From positions 1-62,141 of the forward strand of contig NZ_SUMC01000047.1 of NCBI RefSeq assembly GCF_005047355.1: DNA of 62,141 nt, read 5' to 3'. The DNA comes from Actinacidiphila oryziradicis (GTDB lineage Bacteria; Actinomycetota; Actinomycetes; Streptomycetales; Streptomycetaceae). A model generated the notes under the pieces. The model made no database searches and was not told the origin of the DNA. It saw only the letters and a list, made by a program, of their open reading frames with translations. Positions within the stretch are counted from its first letter, which is position 1. Each line of letters starts with the position of its first letter. Made by a program: the position numbers and the translations under genes. Shown one piece after another: positions 33,122-42,317 of this stretch.

Positions 33122-35314
33122 TCAGCCGGTGACGCTGTCCGAACCGTCCTCGAGGTGGCCGGTGTAGCGGCGCGACCAGGAGGAGTCACCGTTCACCGTC
33201 ACGGACAGGTCGTACCAGCCTTTGCTCTTGGCCAGTGGGTCTATCGTGTGCGTCGTGTGGCCGTGCGCGGGGACGTGGTAGCTGATCGCGCGGTCCTTGA
33301 TGTAGTGGTTCGACACGACCGTGAAGGTCACGGCCTTGCTGCTGGTGTTGGTCAACTTCAGCGCGAGCCTGGGCTTGGAGCTGTAGCCGTCAACGTAGTA
33401 CTCCGCCTCCACCTGCGCCGTCTTGCCGGAGGCGCCGACATCACCGGTGAAGTGCCGCAGGAAACGGTTCGGTCCGACGACGGTGATGTCGTACGCGGTA
33501 TCGCCGGCGGCCGCGCCGACCTGGGCCGTCCCGGCGACGGTCTTGTTGGAGAGCGTGTATGAGGGGTCGACCGTGTATTGCCCCGGGAACTTCGCGGGGT
33601 AGTCGGTCAGCGACGGCGTATTCGCGAGGTTGTTGTAGACCGAGAAGTGGCTCGCCTTGCCCACGTGCGGACCGTTGTTGCTCAACGCCAGGTTCGCCGT
33701 GACTGACCCGCTGCTGTCGGTCGTGAAGCCGACGAGGTTCGCGTTCGGCTGGTACGGCAGCGGCCGCGCCTGCTTCGTGCCCGATTCCTGCTCCGGCAGC
33801 GCGTTCGTCGTGACCGGCGGGGTGTAGCCGGTTTTCGGCTCGCCGATGGGAGTGAGGCCCGGCAGCCTCGGCAGGCCGAAGACCGGCGACTTGAAGTCGA
33901 AGGCATTGGTGAGGTCACCGCAGACCCGGCGGCGCCAGTCGCTGATGTTCCGGCAGATCGCGGGCTTGCCGAGCGCGCCGGTCCACTTCTCCATGAACTG
34001 AATGACCGAGGTGTGGTCGGAGACCTCCGAGGTGACCCAGCCGCCGCGCGTCCACGGCGAGACCAGCAGCATGGGCACCCTGAAGCCCAACCCGACCGGA
34101 GCCGGCTGTGTGAACCCGTACTTGGACAGATCGGTGCCGGCGACGAACTCGTCTGTCTCCCCCGGCGCGGGCACCGGCGGCGGCACGTGGTCGAACTGGC
34201 CGTCGTTCTCGTCGAAGTTGATGATCACCAGCGTCGAGTTGAAGACGTCCGGGTCCGCGTTGAGCGCCTTGAGTACCTCGTTCACGTAGTAGGCGCCGTC
34301 GGTCGGGGCGCCGTCCGGGTGCTCGGAGAACTGCTGGTTCGTGACCAGCCAGGTAACCTGCGGCAACGTGCCGGCCAGCACGTCCTTCTTGACCGCCAGG
34401 GCCAGGTTGTCGGCGTTGCCGGTCTGGTAGTCGTTCGGCTCCGGCACGATCGCGACGCCGTTGTCGTAGAACACGTTACCGGGTGCGGGGGTGCCGCCCT
34501 GCTCGGGGTCGTACTGGGCGAAAGTCTTGAAGTACTCCAGGGCGTTGTCGCCGTAGTTGTCGGTGCCCTGGTAGACCTTCCAGCTGATCCCGGCCTTCTG
34601 CAGCGTCTCGGCGTAGGACTCCCACAGCAGGTTCTTGCCGAGTTCGTCGCCACCGCTGTAGGCGGTGTAGCTGCTGTACTTGTTCTGCGCGTCGATCGTG
34701 CCGCCCCAGTGGTAGGTGCGGTTCGGGCCGGTCGCGCTGAGTACCGAGCAGTGGTACGCGTCGCCGATCGTGTACTCGTCGGCCAGGGCGTAGTGGAACG
34801 GCAGGTCCGCCCGGTCCAGGTAACCCAGGGTGGTCGGGCCACCCTTGCTGGAGTACCAGGCGTTCATCAGTCCGCCGTACCACGCCTCGTGCTGGGTCTC
34901 CCAGCTGTGGTCGGTCCCACCGTAGTTCTGCGCCCCGGCCTCCGAGCTGGGCGGCTGGTGCCCGGCAGGGTAGGCCGAGACGGGCGCGTCGCTCAGGCGC
35001 CACGGGTACTGCGTCCCGGTGATCGGCTGGCCGGGCTTCGAGGTGGGCTGCTCGAAGACCGACAGGCCACCGGGCAGGGTGATCGCGGAGCGATCGGCGA
35101 AGCCGCGGACCCCGCGCAGCGAACCGTAGTAGTGGTCGAAGCTGCGGTTCTCCTGCATCAGGATCACGACCCGCTTTATGTCGCGGATATCGCCGTGCAG
35201 CTTCGGCTTCGGGGTCGACGCGGCCTCAGCCACCGGAGCGGCCACGCCGATCGCCGCAGCACCGGTGATCGCAGCGGCCGCACCGAGGAAGCTTCTGCGG
35301 GACAGTTCTGACAT
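33122..35314 (-). CDS. plcC: Tat-exported phosphocholine-type phospholipase C
   Basis: A 730-residue protein; ATG at 35314 with GGAGGTG seven bases upstream. The twin-arginine signal is SRRSFLGAAAAITGAAAIGV. The phosphoesterase domain starts IKRVVILMQENRSFDHYYG (catalytic Asn/Arg region), with YHCSVLSATGPNRTYHWGG and TLVIINFDENDGQFDHVPPP carrying metal ligands. Two C-terminal DUF756-type beta domains follow from about residue 525 (VGKASHFSVYNNL, GWYDLSVTVNGDSSW). The family cleaves phosphatidylcholine or related phosphate esters outside the cell and is often phosphate-regulated. No clear PHO box was found; a short inverted repeat lies upstream at 35403. Confidence 0.95.
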   Translation of the reverse strand: MSELSRRSFLGAAAAITGAAAIGVAAPVAEAASTPKPKLHGDIRDIKRVVILMQENRSFDHYYGSLRGVRGFADRSAITLPGGLSVFEQPTSKPGQPITGTQYPWRLSDAPVSAYPAGHQPPSSEAGAQNYGGTDHSWETQHEAWYGGLMNAWYSSKGGPTTLGYLDRADLPFHYALADEYTIGDAYHCSVLSATGPNRTYHWGGTIDAQNKYSSYTAYSGGDELGKNLLWESYAETLQKAGISWKVYQGTDNYGDNALEYFKTFAQYDPEQGGTPAPGNVFYDNGVAIVPEPNDYQTGNADNLALAVKKDVLAGTLPQVTWLVTNQQFSEHPDGAPTDGAYYVNEVLKALNADPDVFNSTLVIINFDENDGQFDHVPPPVPAPGETDEFVAGTDLSKYGFTQPAPVGLGFRVPMLLVSPWTRGGWVTSEVSDHTSVIQFMEKWTGALGKPAICRNISDWRRRVCGDLTNAFDFKSPVFGLPRLPGLTPIGEPKTGYTPPVTTNALPEQESGTKQARPLPYQPNANLVGFTTDSSGSVTANLALSNNGPHVGKASHFSVYNNLANTPSLTDYPAKFPGQYTVDPSYTLSNKTVAGTAQVGAAAGDTAYDITVVGPNRFLRHFTGDVGASGKTAQVEAEYYVDGYSSKPRLALKLTNTSSKAVTFTVVSNHYIKDRAISYHVPAHGHTTHTIDPLAKSKGWYDLSVTVNGDSSWSRRYTGHLEDGSDSVTG

Positions 35315-35402
35315 GGATCAACACCTCCGGGAGGGTTTGGGGGTGTCGAGAAACCTATTGATCGTTTCGGGCGTGTCGGCGAAGAGAGCATTAACAACAG
35401 CA

Positions 35403-35418
35403 GAAATGATCACATTTC
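35403..35418. promoter_or_regulatory. Inverted repeat upstream of phospholipase C
   Basis: GAAATG-ATCA-CATTTC, a 6+6 repeat in a locally A/T-rich stretch about 90 bases upstream of the phospholipase start, is a possible operator. No regulator is linked to it. Confidence 0.35.
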
Positions 35419-35559
35419 TCGGCGCCGGTTCGTCACAGGACCAGAACCGTTCCCGGGGTGGCCGAAGCGGCGCTGACCAGGTAGGCAAGGTCGCTGGCCC
35501 GGGTGCGTGGACGGGGCAGGCTGGTGGCTCCGTGGGTTATCCCGACGGGCGGCTCAGGC

Positions 35560-36040
35560 AGGGCGCGCAGCCCTCGGGGGCAGGGCGAGCAGCTGCGGCG
35601 GGAGATCCTGGCCGCGGTCAACGGCCTGCTGATGGAGTGGGCAGTGTCGACAAACTGACCATCCGGGCGGTTGCCAAAGAGGTCGGGGTCGCGGCTCCGA
35701 GCATCTATCTGCACTTCGAGGACAAGGCCGAGCTGGTACGGGCGGCCCTGTCGGACAAGTACGACGACCTCGTCGCCAGGATGGCCGCTGCGGATGACGC
35801 CGCCGACGGTGCTGATCCCCGGGAGCCGCTGCGGGCGCAGGCGCAGGCCTACTGCCGGTTCGCTCTGGACAATCCCGGCCACTACCGGCTCATGTTCGAG
35901 GTGCGCCAGCCGAGGGTCGAGGCCTCGAGGATCAGCGGGCATCTCGCGCGCCACGTCTCGGCCAGCGTTCGTGCCGGGTTCCCGAGGTGCCAGGAGTCCG
36001 GGTATGTGCTGTCCCTGCCGGTCGCGGCACATGACAGGCC
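35560..36040 (+). pseudogene. TetR-family regulator remnant with frameshift, fused to a thioesterase
   Basis: The opening frame reads RGQGEQLRREILAAVNGLLM-EW; a one-base shift near 35640 then gives DKLTIRAVAKEVGVAAPSIY, LHFEDKAELVRAALSDKYDD and YCRFALDNPGHYRLMFEVRQ. This is a TetR HTH followed by the start of a ligand domain. The rest of that domain is replaced near 36040 by an unrelated thioesterase in the same frame. Start region and frame are damaged, so a functional repressor is unlikely. Confidence 0.75.
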
Positions 36041-36458
36041 GGGGATCGAGGTGCTCCAGGCCATCATCGACGGCACGCTGCCGGGCCCGCCCATCGCCCG
36101 TCTCATGAGCTTCGACCTCATTTCCGTCACGGCGGGCTCCGCGGTCTTCGAACTGACCCCGGACGAGTACCACTACAACCCGATCGGCTCGGTCCACGGA
36201 GGTGTCTACGCCACGCTCCTCGACTCGGCCGCGGGCTGCGCCGTCCACTCGTTGCTCCCAGCGGGCGTCCGCTACACCAGCTTGGACCTGACCGTGAAGT
36301 TCCTCCGCCCGGTCACCACCGACACCGGGCAACTCCTGTCCACCGGCACTGTCACCCACCTGGGCAAGCGCACCGCCCTGACCGAAGCCAAACTCACCGA
36401 CAAGGACGGCCGGCTGCTCGCCACCGCCATCAGCAGCTGCCTGATCATCCGCGATTGA
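36041..36458 (+). pseudogene. PaaI-type hotdog thioesterase joined to the TetR remnant
   Basis: The downstream 139 codons encode a near-complete hotdog domain: GIEVLQAIIDGTLPGPPIAR, AVFELTPDEYHYNPIGSVHG, GVYATLLDSAAGCAVHSLLP, YTSLDLTVKFLRPVTTDTGQ and LATAISSCLI. HYNPIGSVHGGVYATLLDSA is the active-site helix region. The family hydrolyses acyl-CoA thioesters. It has no start of its own visible and reads in frame from the TetR remnant; an intact catalytic core means expression from an internal start cannot be excluded. Confidence 0.7.
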
Positions 36459-37267
36459 CGGCATCCATGTCCTGACCGCGCTGCAGAACGGCGACCTCCT
36501 GACTTCACCGCGGTGCGGGCGGATAGCGAAGAGCACAGCCCTACGGAACCAGGCCCCGTCCTCATCGCTGAGCTGCAGGACGGCACGGCAGTGCTCGGGC
36601 CTACCTGGTGCGTCGCCTGCGTGAAGCGGGCATCCCCTGCGCCTGTCGTGCTGACCTGGATGGCTCCAGCGGCGGAACGGCCAGGAAATCGTAACGTCGG
36701 AGCGTGTCGCCGGCACCGTCAACACCCAGCCGGTCGTCATCAGGCGCTGCCTGGGGCAGCTTCGTAACGGCCGGCGAACGTGCCTCTCTGACCGGCTTCT
36801 GTGGTGACTGTGGGCGGCGTTAGAGCGTTTCGCGGTGCTGCAGAGATCAAATCCGGGTGCGGCGGATAATATGAAATTATCAATAGCTATTCGTAAATAC
36901 GCTATATGTGCGCCGTGTTTCGCCTCTTGGCGCTCCACTGAACGGTTGACACTGTGTCTAGAGTCTTGTCTTAAGAACCATCCTGATGGGTTACTTCCTG
37001 TGTCCGCTTCGGCGGGCGTACGAATCCTCGACGGACGCGAGGAAGCCCCGGTCCGGCGGCAGCTGACGCCGGAGCGGCAGTGTTCCTCGATAGCCCCGTG
37101 CGATGCAGGCGGCCGCAGACCGCCAATCAGCACCAGCGCAAGGCCATCGAGATACCACCTGGCCAGTGGACACGAGAGCTGGCTCGCATCCACCCGGGAC
37201 GTACTCCGGTCGGAGCATTCCCATCACTGCTCGGCAATGTACCGCATTCCGAGCGAGGAGGAATCCC
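36459..37267. other. 808-base non-coding stretch with an A/T-rich island
   Basis: No supportable gene. Between about 36865 and 36970 the sequence becomes markedly A/T-rich (runs such as ATATGAAATTATCAATAGC), unusual against its surroundings. It could be a promoter-rich or horizontally acquired segment. The right edge contains the ribosome site for the IPT/TIG gene at 37268. Confidence 0.4.
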
Positions 37268-38011
37268 ATGCCCATCAGTCCGAACCAAGGATCCAGCGGC
37301 GGCGGCACACTCGTCACCGTCACCGGCACAAATCTGAGCGGCACCTCGGCGGTGCGCTTCGGCACCAAGGTCGCCACTGCCGTCACCGTCGTCTCGCCCA
37401 CGCAGGTCACCGCCATCTCCCCCTCTGGCAACGGGGCAGTCGGCGTCACCCTGACCACTCCGGGAGGGACGAGCAACCCCGTTCCGTTCTATTACGTCGG
37501 GGCGCCGTTCAAGCAGACCCTCAGTCCGGCCTCCGGGTCTACTGCGGGCGGCCAGACCGTCACCATCAACGGTACGGGTCTCTCCACCGCCAGCAGCGTC
37601 GCTTTCGGCGCCAACACCGCGGTGCCGACGGTGGTGTCCGACGGTCAGATCACCGTCGCCACACCGGCAGGCACCGCCGGCTCGGTGGGAGTCAGCGTCA
37701 CCACAGCGGGCGGCACCAACAACGGGCTCGCGTACACCTACGTCGCCGTCCCGACGGTGACGACGGTCGTCCCCGCAGAGGGACCGACCTCAGGCGGCAC
37801 GACGGTGACCGTGTCCGGCACCGGCCTCACCAGCACCACCGCGGTCACCTTCGGCGGCAACCCGGCGCCCTTCACCGTGATCTCCGACACCGCGGTGTCG
37901 GCCGTCACCCCTGCCGGGACCGCCGGCGCCGTCGACGTCGTCGTGAGCAACGACGCCGGCAGCGCGACTGCCGTGGGCGCGTTCACGTACACCGCAGGTC
38001 CCGGCATCTGA
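37268..38011 (+). CDS. IPT/TIG repeat protein (three domains, no signal peptide)
   Basis: The ATG at 37268 has GAGGAGG upstream and gives 247 residues: MPISPNQGSSGGGTLVTVTG. Three IPT/TIG Ig-like domains follow in series, each with a P-x-x-G-x-x-x-G-G-x-x-V-T-I/V-x-G-T-x-L opening: residues about 3-80, 82-162 and 163-245. TTVTVSGTGLTSTTAVTFGG is one example. The family forms beta sandwiches in adhesins, enzymes and tail proteins. Neither signal peptide nor transmembrane helix is present, so its location is unexplained. A second IPT/TIG protein follows 270 bases on. Confidence 0.85.
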   Translation: MPISPNQGSSGGGTLVTVTGTNLSGTSAVRFGTKVATAVTVVSPTQVTAISPSGNGAVGVTLTTPGGTSNPVPFYYVGAPFKQTLSPASGSTAGGQTVTINGTGLSTASSVAFGANTAVPTVVSDGQITVATPAGTAGSVGVSVTTAGGTNNGLAYTYVAVPTVTTVVPAEGPTSGGTTVTVSGTGLTSTTAVTFGGNPAPFTVISDTAVSAVTPAGTAGAVDVVVSNDAGSATAVGAFTYTAGPGI

Positions 38012-38095
38012 CCGCGCCCTCCAAGCGCGGCCACCCCCGGGAACGATCCGACCGGGAGCGGACGCGGTAACTCTGCAGAGCGCCACGTCCGCCTC

Positions 38096-38139
38096 CCAAG
38101 GCCCCCGGCTCAGAATTCTTCTGGGCCGGGGGCCCTTGG
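38096..38139 (+). terminator. Terminator after the first IPT/TIG gene
   Basis: CCAAGGCCCCCGGC pairs with GCCGGGGGCCCTTGG (one bulged base) around a 15-base loop containing GAATTC. Confidence 0.75.
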
Positions 38140-38278
38140 CCCGCCTGACCAGTCACGACGATCGGACGTTGACCAGGGCAGACTTCCGGGGACGCCGGAG
38201 CCCGTACCAGGGCAGCGAGCAAGATCCAATGAACCCTCTCCGGCCGTCCCGGGCCGGTTGACACCCTACGGAGGCACC

Positions 38279-39331
38279 GTGGAAAACAATGACCTCGCGG
38301 TGGGAGCAGTCCGGCCAATCGCCGTCGCCGCCGTCCCCGCTCTCAGCTCGGTCGTACCCAACACCGGTCCTGCGGCAGGCCAGAGCACCGTCACGCTGAA
38401 CGGCACCGGTTTCACCGGAGCCACCGTGGTCACCTTCGGCACCAACGCTGCCCTCTCCTACACGGTCAACTCGGCGACGACGATCACCGCGATGACCCCG
38501 CCCGGCACGGGCGCCGTCCCCGTCACCGTCAAAACCCCCGGCGGGACCAGTAACTCGATCACCTACACCTATGCGGCGACACCGGCCCTCACCGCCATCT
38601 CGCCCGGGCAGGGCCCGGTTTCCGGCGGTACCACCGTCACCCTCACCGGCAGCGGCCTCACCGGGGCCACGGCGGTTACTTTCGGCAGCACGGCCGCCAC
38701 CACCTATACCGTCAATTCCTCGACGCAGATCACCGCCGTCGCGCCAGCCGGCACAGGTGCTGTGCCCGTCACCGTCACCACACTCGGCGGTACCACCGGC
38801 CCCGTTTACTTCTTCTACGTGAGCGCACCCTCCCTCATTACCGTCTCGCCCAGCCAGGGCCCGGTTTCCGGCGGTACCACCGTCACCCTCACCGGTACCG
38901 GCCTCACCGGGGCCACGGCGGTTACTTTCGGCAGCACGGCCGCCACCACCTATACCGTCAATTCCCCTACGCAGATCACGGCCCTCGCGCCCGTCGGCAC
39001 GGGGTCCGTCGCCCTCACCGTCACCGCCCCGGGTGGCACCAGCAACCCGGTCGTGTACACGTATGTGACGGCACCGGTCCTCACCGTCCTCACCCCCGCC
39101 CAGGGACCCACCAGCGCCGGAGCCGGCGTCACCCTCACCGGCAGCGCCCTGACCACCACGACCGCCGTCCTCTTCGGCGGCACCCCCGCCGCATTCACCG
39201 TGCTGTCCGACACCACCATCGCCGCACTCGCCCCGGCCGCCTCGGCGGGCGCCGTCCCCGTCAACGTCACCACACTCGGCGGCACCAGCAACTCCCTCAC
39301 CTACACGCGTGTAGCGCCTCCCACGGTGTAG
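38279..39331 (+). CDS. IPT/TIG repeat protein (four to five domains)
   Basis: The GTG at 38279 has ACGGAGG four bases upstream and gives 350 residues beginning MENNDLAVGAVRPIAVAAVP. Four IPT/TIG domains are visible at roughly 82-residue intervals, with repeated PxxGPxSGGTTVTLTGTGLT and TYTVNSxTQITAVAPAGTG motifs. Two adjacent repeats are nearly identical at the DNA level. Like the 37268 protein it lacks a signal peptide. Probable adhesive or structural role, by fold only. Confidence 0.85.
   Translation: MENNDLAVGAVRPIAVAAVPALSSVVPNTGPAAGQSTVTLNGTGFTGATVVTFGTNAALSYTVNSATTITAMTPPGTGAVPVTVKTPGGTSNSITYTYAATPALTAISPGQGPVSGGTTVTLTGSGLTGATAVTFGSTAATTYTVNSSTQITAVAPAGTGAVPVTVTTLGGTTGPVYFFYVSAPSLITVSPSQGPVSGGTTVTLTGTGLTGATAVTFGSTAATTYTVNSPTQITALAPVGTGSVALTVTAPGGTSNPVVYTYVTAPVLTVLTPAQGPTSAGAGVTLTGSALTTTTAVLFGGTPAAFTVLSDTTIAALAPAASAGAVPVNVTTLGGTSNSLTYTRVAPPTV
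38609..38965 (+). repeat. Direct repeat within the IPT/TIG gene
   Basis: Bases 38609-38719 and 38855-38965 are about 98% identical over 111 bases and are exactly 246 bases (82 codons) apart. This keeps the frame and equals one domain, pointing to recent domain duplication or gene conversion. Confidence 0.8.
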
Positions 39332-39761
39332 GGCCCGTCCGGCCGCTACGGCTGGTATGCCTCCCCGGCTACCGCTGAGAGGTGCCCCCACCTCCCCCCT
39401 CCACGCAGACCGGCCGGACAGGCCCCGGCCGCATGCCGCGGACACGGATCGTGAAGGGGGTGGTCCGTCACTGCCGCGCGGCGTCCCTTGCTACGGCACT
39501 GCACCGGGAACAGCACCGGGAACCGGTCAGCATTCCTCCCCGCTCCGGCCAGCGTGATTCCCGCAAAGGCCATGGGGTACTGAGACCGAATTACCGCCTT
39601 CGGGCCGGAAATAACGCCCCCGCCCATTCGGGGGACACCCTGACCCAAGTGGGTTGGTCGCGCCGACAGCTCCCTGGAATGCGCGAGCCCGCAGCGTAGG
39701 GTAATGCTCCCCGACCAGTTACGGCGAACCTCGCCCAACAGCTGATCAAGGAGTCGAATCA
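39332..39761. other. Intergenic region upstream of the Ig-like protein gene
   Basis: No gene is supportable. It contains a CCCCCG-loop-CGGGGG hairpin at 39617-39634, possibly a terminator for the upstream gene, and an AAGGAG ribosome site at its right edge. Confidence 0.4.
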
Positions 39762-40256
39762 GTGAGACGTTGGCAAGAACGGAAAGCTTGGGGAATGGCT
39801 ATTCCCGCGGCTATGGCCGCAGTGGTGGCCGTTGCTTCACCGGCAGCGGCAGCGCAGTCGGGGACCACGGTCCAAGCAACGCCCCAGACAGCGGCCATCG
39901 GGCAATCAGTCGGTCTGACCGCGACGGTGACTTGCGCGGAAGACCCCAGCGGCGGCCTCGGCATGACGTTCTTCGACGGCGGGGACATCTTGGCCACCGT
40001 GCCCGTCGGGGCTGACGGGGGAGCGGCATACACGGCCAGCTTCGCCTCCGCCGGCGGTCACACGATCACGGCTGCATACAACGGTAACGACAACTGCAGC
40101 GCTTCGAACGGCTCGACCACGGTCGAGGTCTCGGTACTCCCCACACTTCCGTGCCTTCTTCTCTGCGGCAGCGGTGGCGTGGTCGATTACAACGTCGGCG
40201 ACGTCCACAACGGACCCACTACTAATAAACTAGTGTTTCGCCATTCACACAGGTGA
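39762..40256 (+). CDS. Secreted Ig-like domain protein, end possibly altered
   Basis: The GTG at 39762 has AAGGAG eight bases upstream. The 164-residue product has a signal peptide (AWGMAIPAAMAAVVAVASPA with an AAA-type cleavage site) and one bacterial Ig-like (Big_3-type) domain: TVQATPQTAAIGQSVGLTAT, GLGMTFFDGGDILATVPVGA, AGGHTITAAYNGNDNCSASN. Two Cys (in VTCAED and DNCSAS) may form a disulfide; another pair lies near the end (LPCLLLCGS). The last 12 codons (from about 40220) look unrelated to the domain and abut a region with a transposase scrap, so the natural C-terminus may have been replaced. Probable cell-surface role. Confidence 0.7.
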   Translation: MRRWQERKAWGMAIPAAMAAVVAVASPAAAAQSGTTVQATPQTAAIGQSVGLTATVTCAEDPSGGLGMTFFDGGDILATVPVGADGGAAYTASFASAGGHTITAAYNGNDNCSASNGSTTVEVSVLPTLPCLLLCGSGGVVDYNVGDVHNGPTTNKLVFRHSHR

Positions 40257-40469
40257 GAAGCCTGATTTGGAGTCTACTGGGTTGACGCACCGTCATGCTA
40301 CGGTGATTCCTCCGCCGGGTGCGGCAGTTCGGCGTTGGTAGCGGCAGCGGTGGGCGAGGGCCTGATGTCGCGTGCGCCAGCGAGACCGGCTCAGCGCACG
40401 GGAGAGTGCGCAGGAGCCTTCGGACTTCCGCCACGGTAAAGGACGCGAGGCCGGACTCACCGTTTCTCC

Positions 40470-40635
40470 GGCCACCCTCCCCGTGGGCTCGCCAGCGGGC
40501 GTACCACTTGGGCAGGCAGCGTCGGGAGGTCCCGGCTTCGACGGCGACGTGCGTGATCGGCCGCCCGGCGTCGATGCGCAGGCACAGGCGCAGCCGTCCC
40601 TCCGGGGTCAGCGGAGCGTTGGGGTGCCCGGCCAT
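40470..40635 (-). mobile_element. IS481-family transposase N-terminal scrap
   Basis: From an ATG at 40635 the frame reads MAGHPNAPLTPEGRLRLCLR, IDAGRPITHVAVEAGTSRRC and LPKWYARWRAHGEGG, the leading HTH of IS481-type transposases. The DDE catalytic core is absent; the downstream frame shows no resemblance. The terminal repeats are not recognisable. Confidence 0.6.
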
Positions 40636-40893
40636 GATCCCCCCGTACTGGCTGGACATGCCGGACCGGGCTATCCCGGGGCCTTCACGGCCGCTGCCGT
40701 GCTGCACCATGCGCATCTCATGTCACCGTCAACCCACTCGGTGACAGTCCATGGTGAACGGGTGCCACTGACAACGACCGGTTCGCGCTGGTCAGTCCTC
40801 GGGATCCAGTAGGAGCCGTGCAGGGAGTGCAGTTTGGTGTCACATGATCTGACAAGTGCTGTTGCTGCGCCGACGAGCTTGGCGATCTTGCGG

Positions 40894-42180
40894 TCATGGC
40901 TGTGCTGGCGTACTGCTTGGGATCGGTTGTTGAGGGCCTGAGCCGGATGTGGCCAGTTCACGGTCATCCACGGGCGCGGGATGCTGGCGGCGGGGCAGTA
41001 GCAGCGGGCTGGTGAGGATGAGCAGTCCCGCGACCGTGAGAGCGGTGCGTGGGCTGGTGACGTCGGCGAGCAGCCCGCCGAGCGCGGTGAAGATGGCGAT
41101 GGACGCCTGCTGGCCGATTGACCAGGCCGACAGGGTGCGGGCGACGAGATGCTTGGGGGTGTGTTCGAGCCGGTAGGTGGCGAGCACCGGGGTGTACAGG
41201 CTCATGTTGATGATGATCGCCAGCTCGACAGCTATCACGGTGACGAGGCCGACGACGCCGGGACGGACGAAGGCCAGGCCGATCAGCCAGATGGCGCGCA
41301 GGGTGCCGACGGTCCGGAAGACCCCGTGCTGGCCGTAGCGGGCCACGACGCGGCGGGCTAGCCGGGAGCCGATGAGTCCGCCGACGCAGGGGGCGGCGAA
41401 GGCGAGGCCGTACTGCCAGGGTGGGAACCCGAGCTGGCGAAGTAGGAGCACGGCCAGCAGCGGCTCGGTGGCCATGATCAGACCGGCGACGAGCATGTTG
41501 TTGAGGTAGAGCGGCCGCAAACCGGGATCGCCCAGGATGTGTCGCCAGCCGTCAAGCAATGCGCCCGCCCGGACCGGGCTTTTGTCGGTTGTTTGCGGCG
41601 CTTCTTCTCGGCCGTGAATCGCGGTGATGCCCAGCGCAGAGAACAGGTAGCTGAGCGCGTCGGCCACCACGGTGGTGACCGGCCCGAACAGCCCGATCGC
41701 CACCCCGCCCAGCGGTGGCCCGACCGCGATGGAGCTCCAGTTCGTGGACTCGAACCGCGCGTTGGCCACGAGCAGGTCATCCGGCCGGACGAGGGCCTTG
41801 AGGTAGGCGCCGCTGGCCGCGTTGAAGGCGATCTTGGCTGCGGCGACCACGGCCGAGATCACGAGCAGCTGGACGAAACTGAGCCGGCCGAAGGCGTAGG
41901 CGACCGGGATCGTCGCCATGACCGCAAGCCGGGTCAGGTCCATCGCGATCATGACCGGGCGCTTGCGCCGAAACTCCACCCACGGCGCGAGTGGCACCGC
42001 GATCAGCGCGCCCACCGCAGGCCCCACCGCGGACAGCGCGGACACTTCAGCGGGGCTGGCATGCAACGCCAGCACGGCGATCAGCGGGAATGCCCCGAAC
42101 CCCAGCCCGGATCCATAGGCGCTCACCGCATATGCCGCCCACAGCCAGCCGAACTGCCGCCCCAGGGATCGTCTCGCCAC
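40894..42180 (-). CDS. MFS efflux-type transporter
   Basis: The likely start is the GTG at 42180 (MARRSLGRQFGWLWAAYAVS), with GGAAGG about ten bases upstream; a GTG at 42210 is an alternative. The 428-residue protein has about 12 helices, e.g. FGAFPLIAVLALHASPAEVS, ALVRPDDLLVANARFESTNW after helix 5 and AAPCVGGLIGSRLARRVVAR near helix 9. The architecture is that of the MFS_3 (enterobactin/macrolide exporter-like) group. It is divergent from a LysR regulator, which probably controls it. Substrate unknown; the export direction is inferred from the subfamily. Confidence 0.85.
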   Translation of the reverse strand: MARRSLGRQFGWLWAAYAVSAYGSGLGFGAFPLIAVLALHASPAEVSALSAVGPAVGALIAVPLAPWVEFRRKRPVMIAMDLTRLAVMATIPVAYAFGRLSFVQLLVISAVVAAAKIAFNAASGAYLKALVRPDDLLVANARFESTNWSSIAVGPPLGGVAIGLFGPVTTVVADALSYLFSALGITAIHGREEAPQTTDKSPVRAGALLDGWRHILGDPGLRPLYLNNMLVAGLIMATEPLLAVLLLRQLGFPPWQYGLAFAAPCVGGLIGSRLARRVVARYGQHGVFRTVGTLRAIWLIGLAFVRPGVVGLVTVIAVELAIIINMSLYTPVLATYRLEHTPKHLVARTLSAWSIGQQASIAIFTALGGLLADVTSPRTALTVAGLLILTSPLLLPRRQHPAPVDDRELATSGSGPQQPIPSSTPAQP

Positions 42181-42284
42181 CAAGCTCCGCACCTTCCTTT
42201 CGCATGACACAACTCGCCGTTGGATCGCTACGAATCAAATCAATACTGGCGAGGGGGATCAAACAACCGACCCGGCGGCGAGCC

Positions 42285-42299
42285 ACAACCCTTTGTTGT
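42285..42299. promoter_or_regulatory. Candidate LysR operator between LysR and MFS genes
   Basis: ACAAC-CCTTT-GTTGT is a perfect 5+5 inverted repeat with a five-base centre, compatible with the T-N11-A pattern of LysR-type sites. It lies 19 bases before the LysR start. Confidence 0.55.
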
Positions 42300-42317
42300 C
42301 CTAGTAGAGTCACGTGC

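Noticed and set aside
37268..39331. IPT/TIG genes as phage tail genes
   Set aside because: No other tail or baseplate genes are nearby, so the fold alone is not enough.
40671..40967. A 98-codon minus-strand ORF at the end of the MFS gene
   Set aside because: Its start lies inside the MFS gene, no ribosome site is evident and the translation shows no recognisable pattern.
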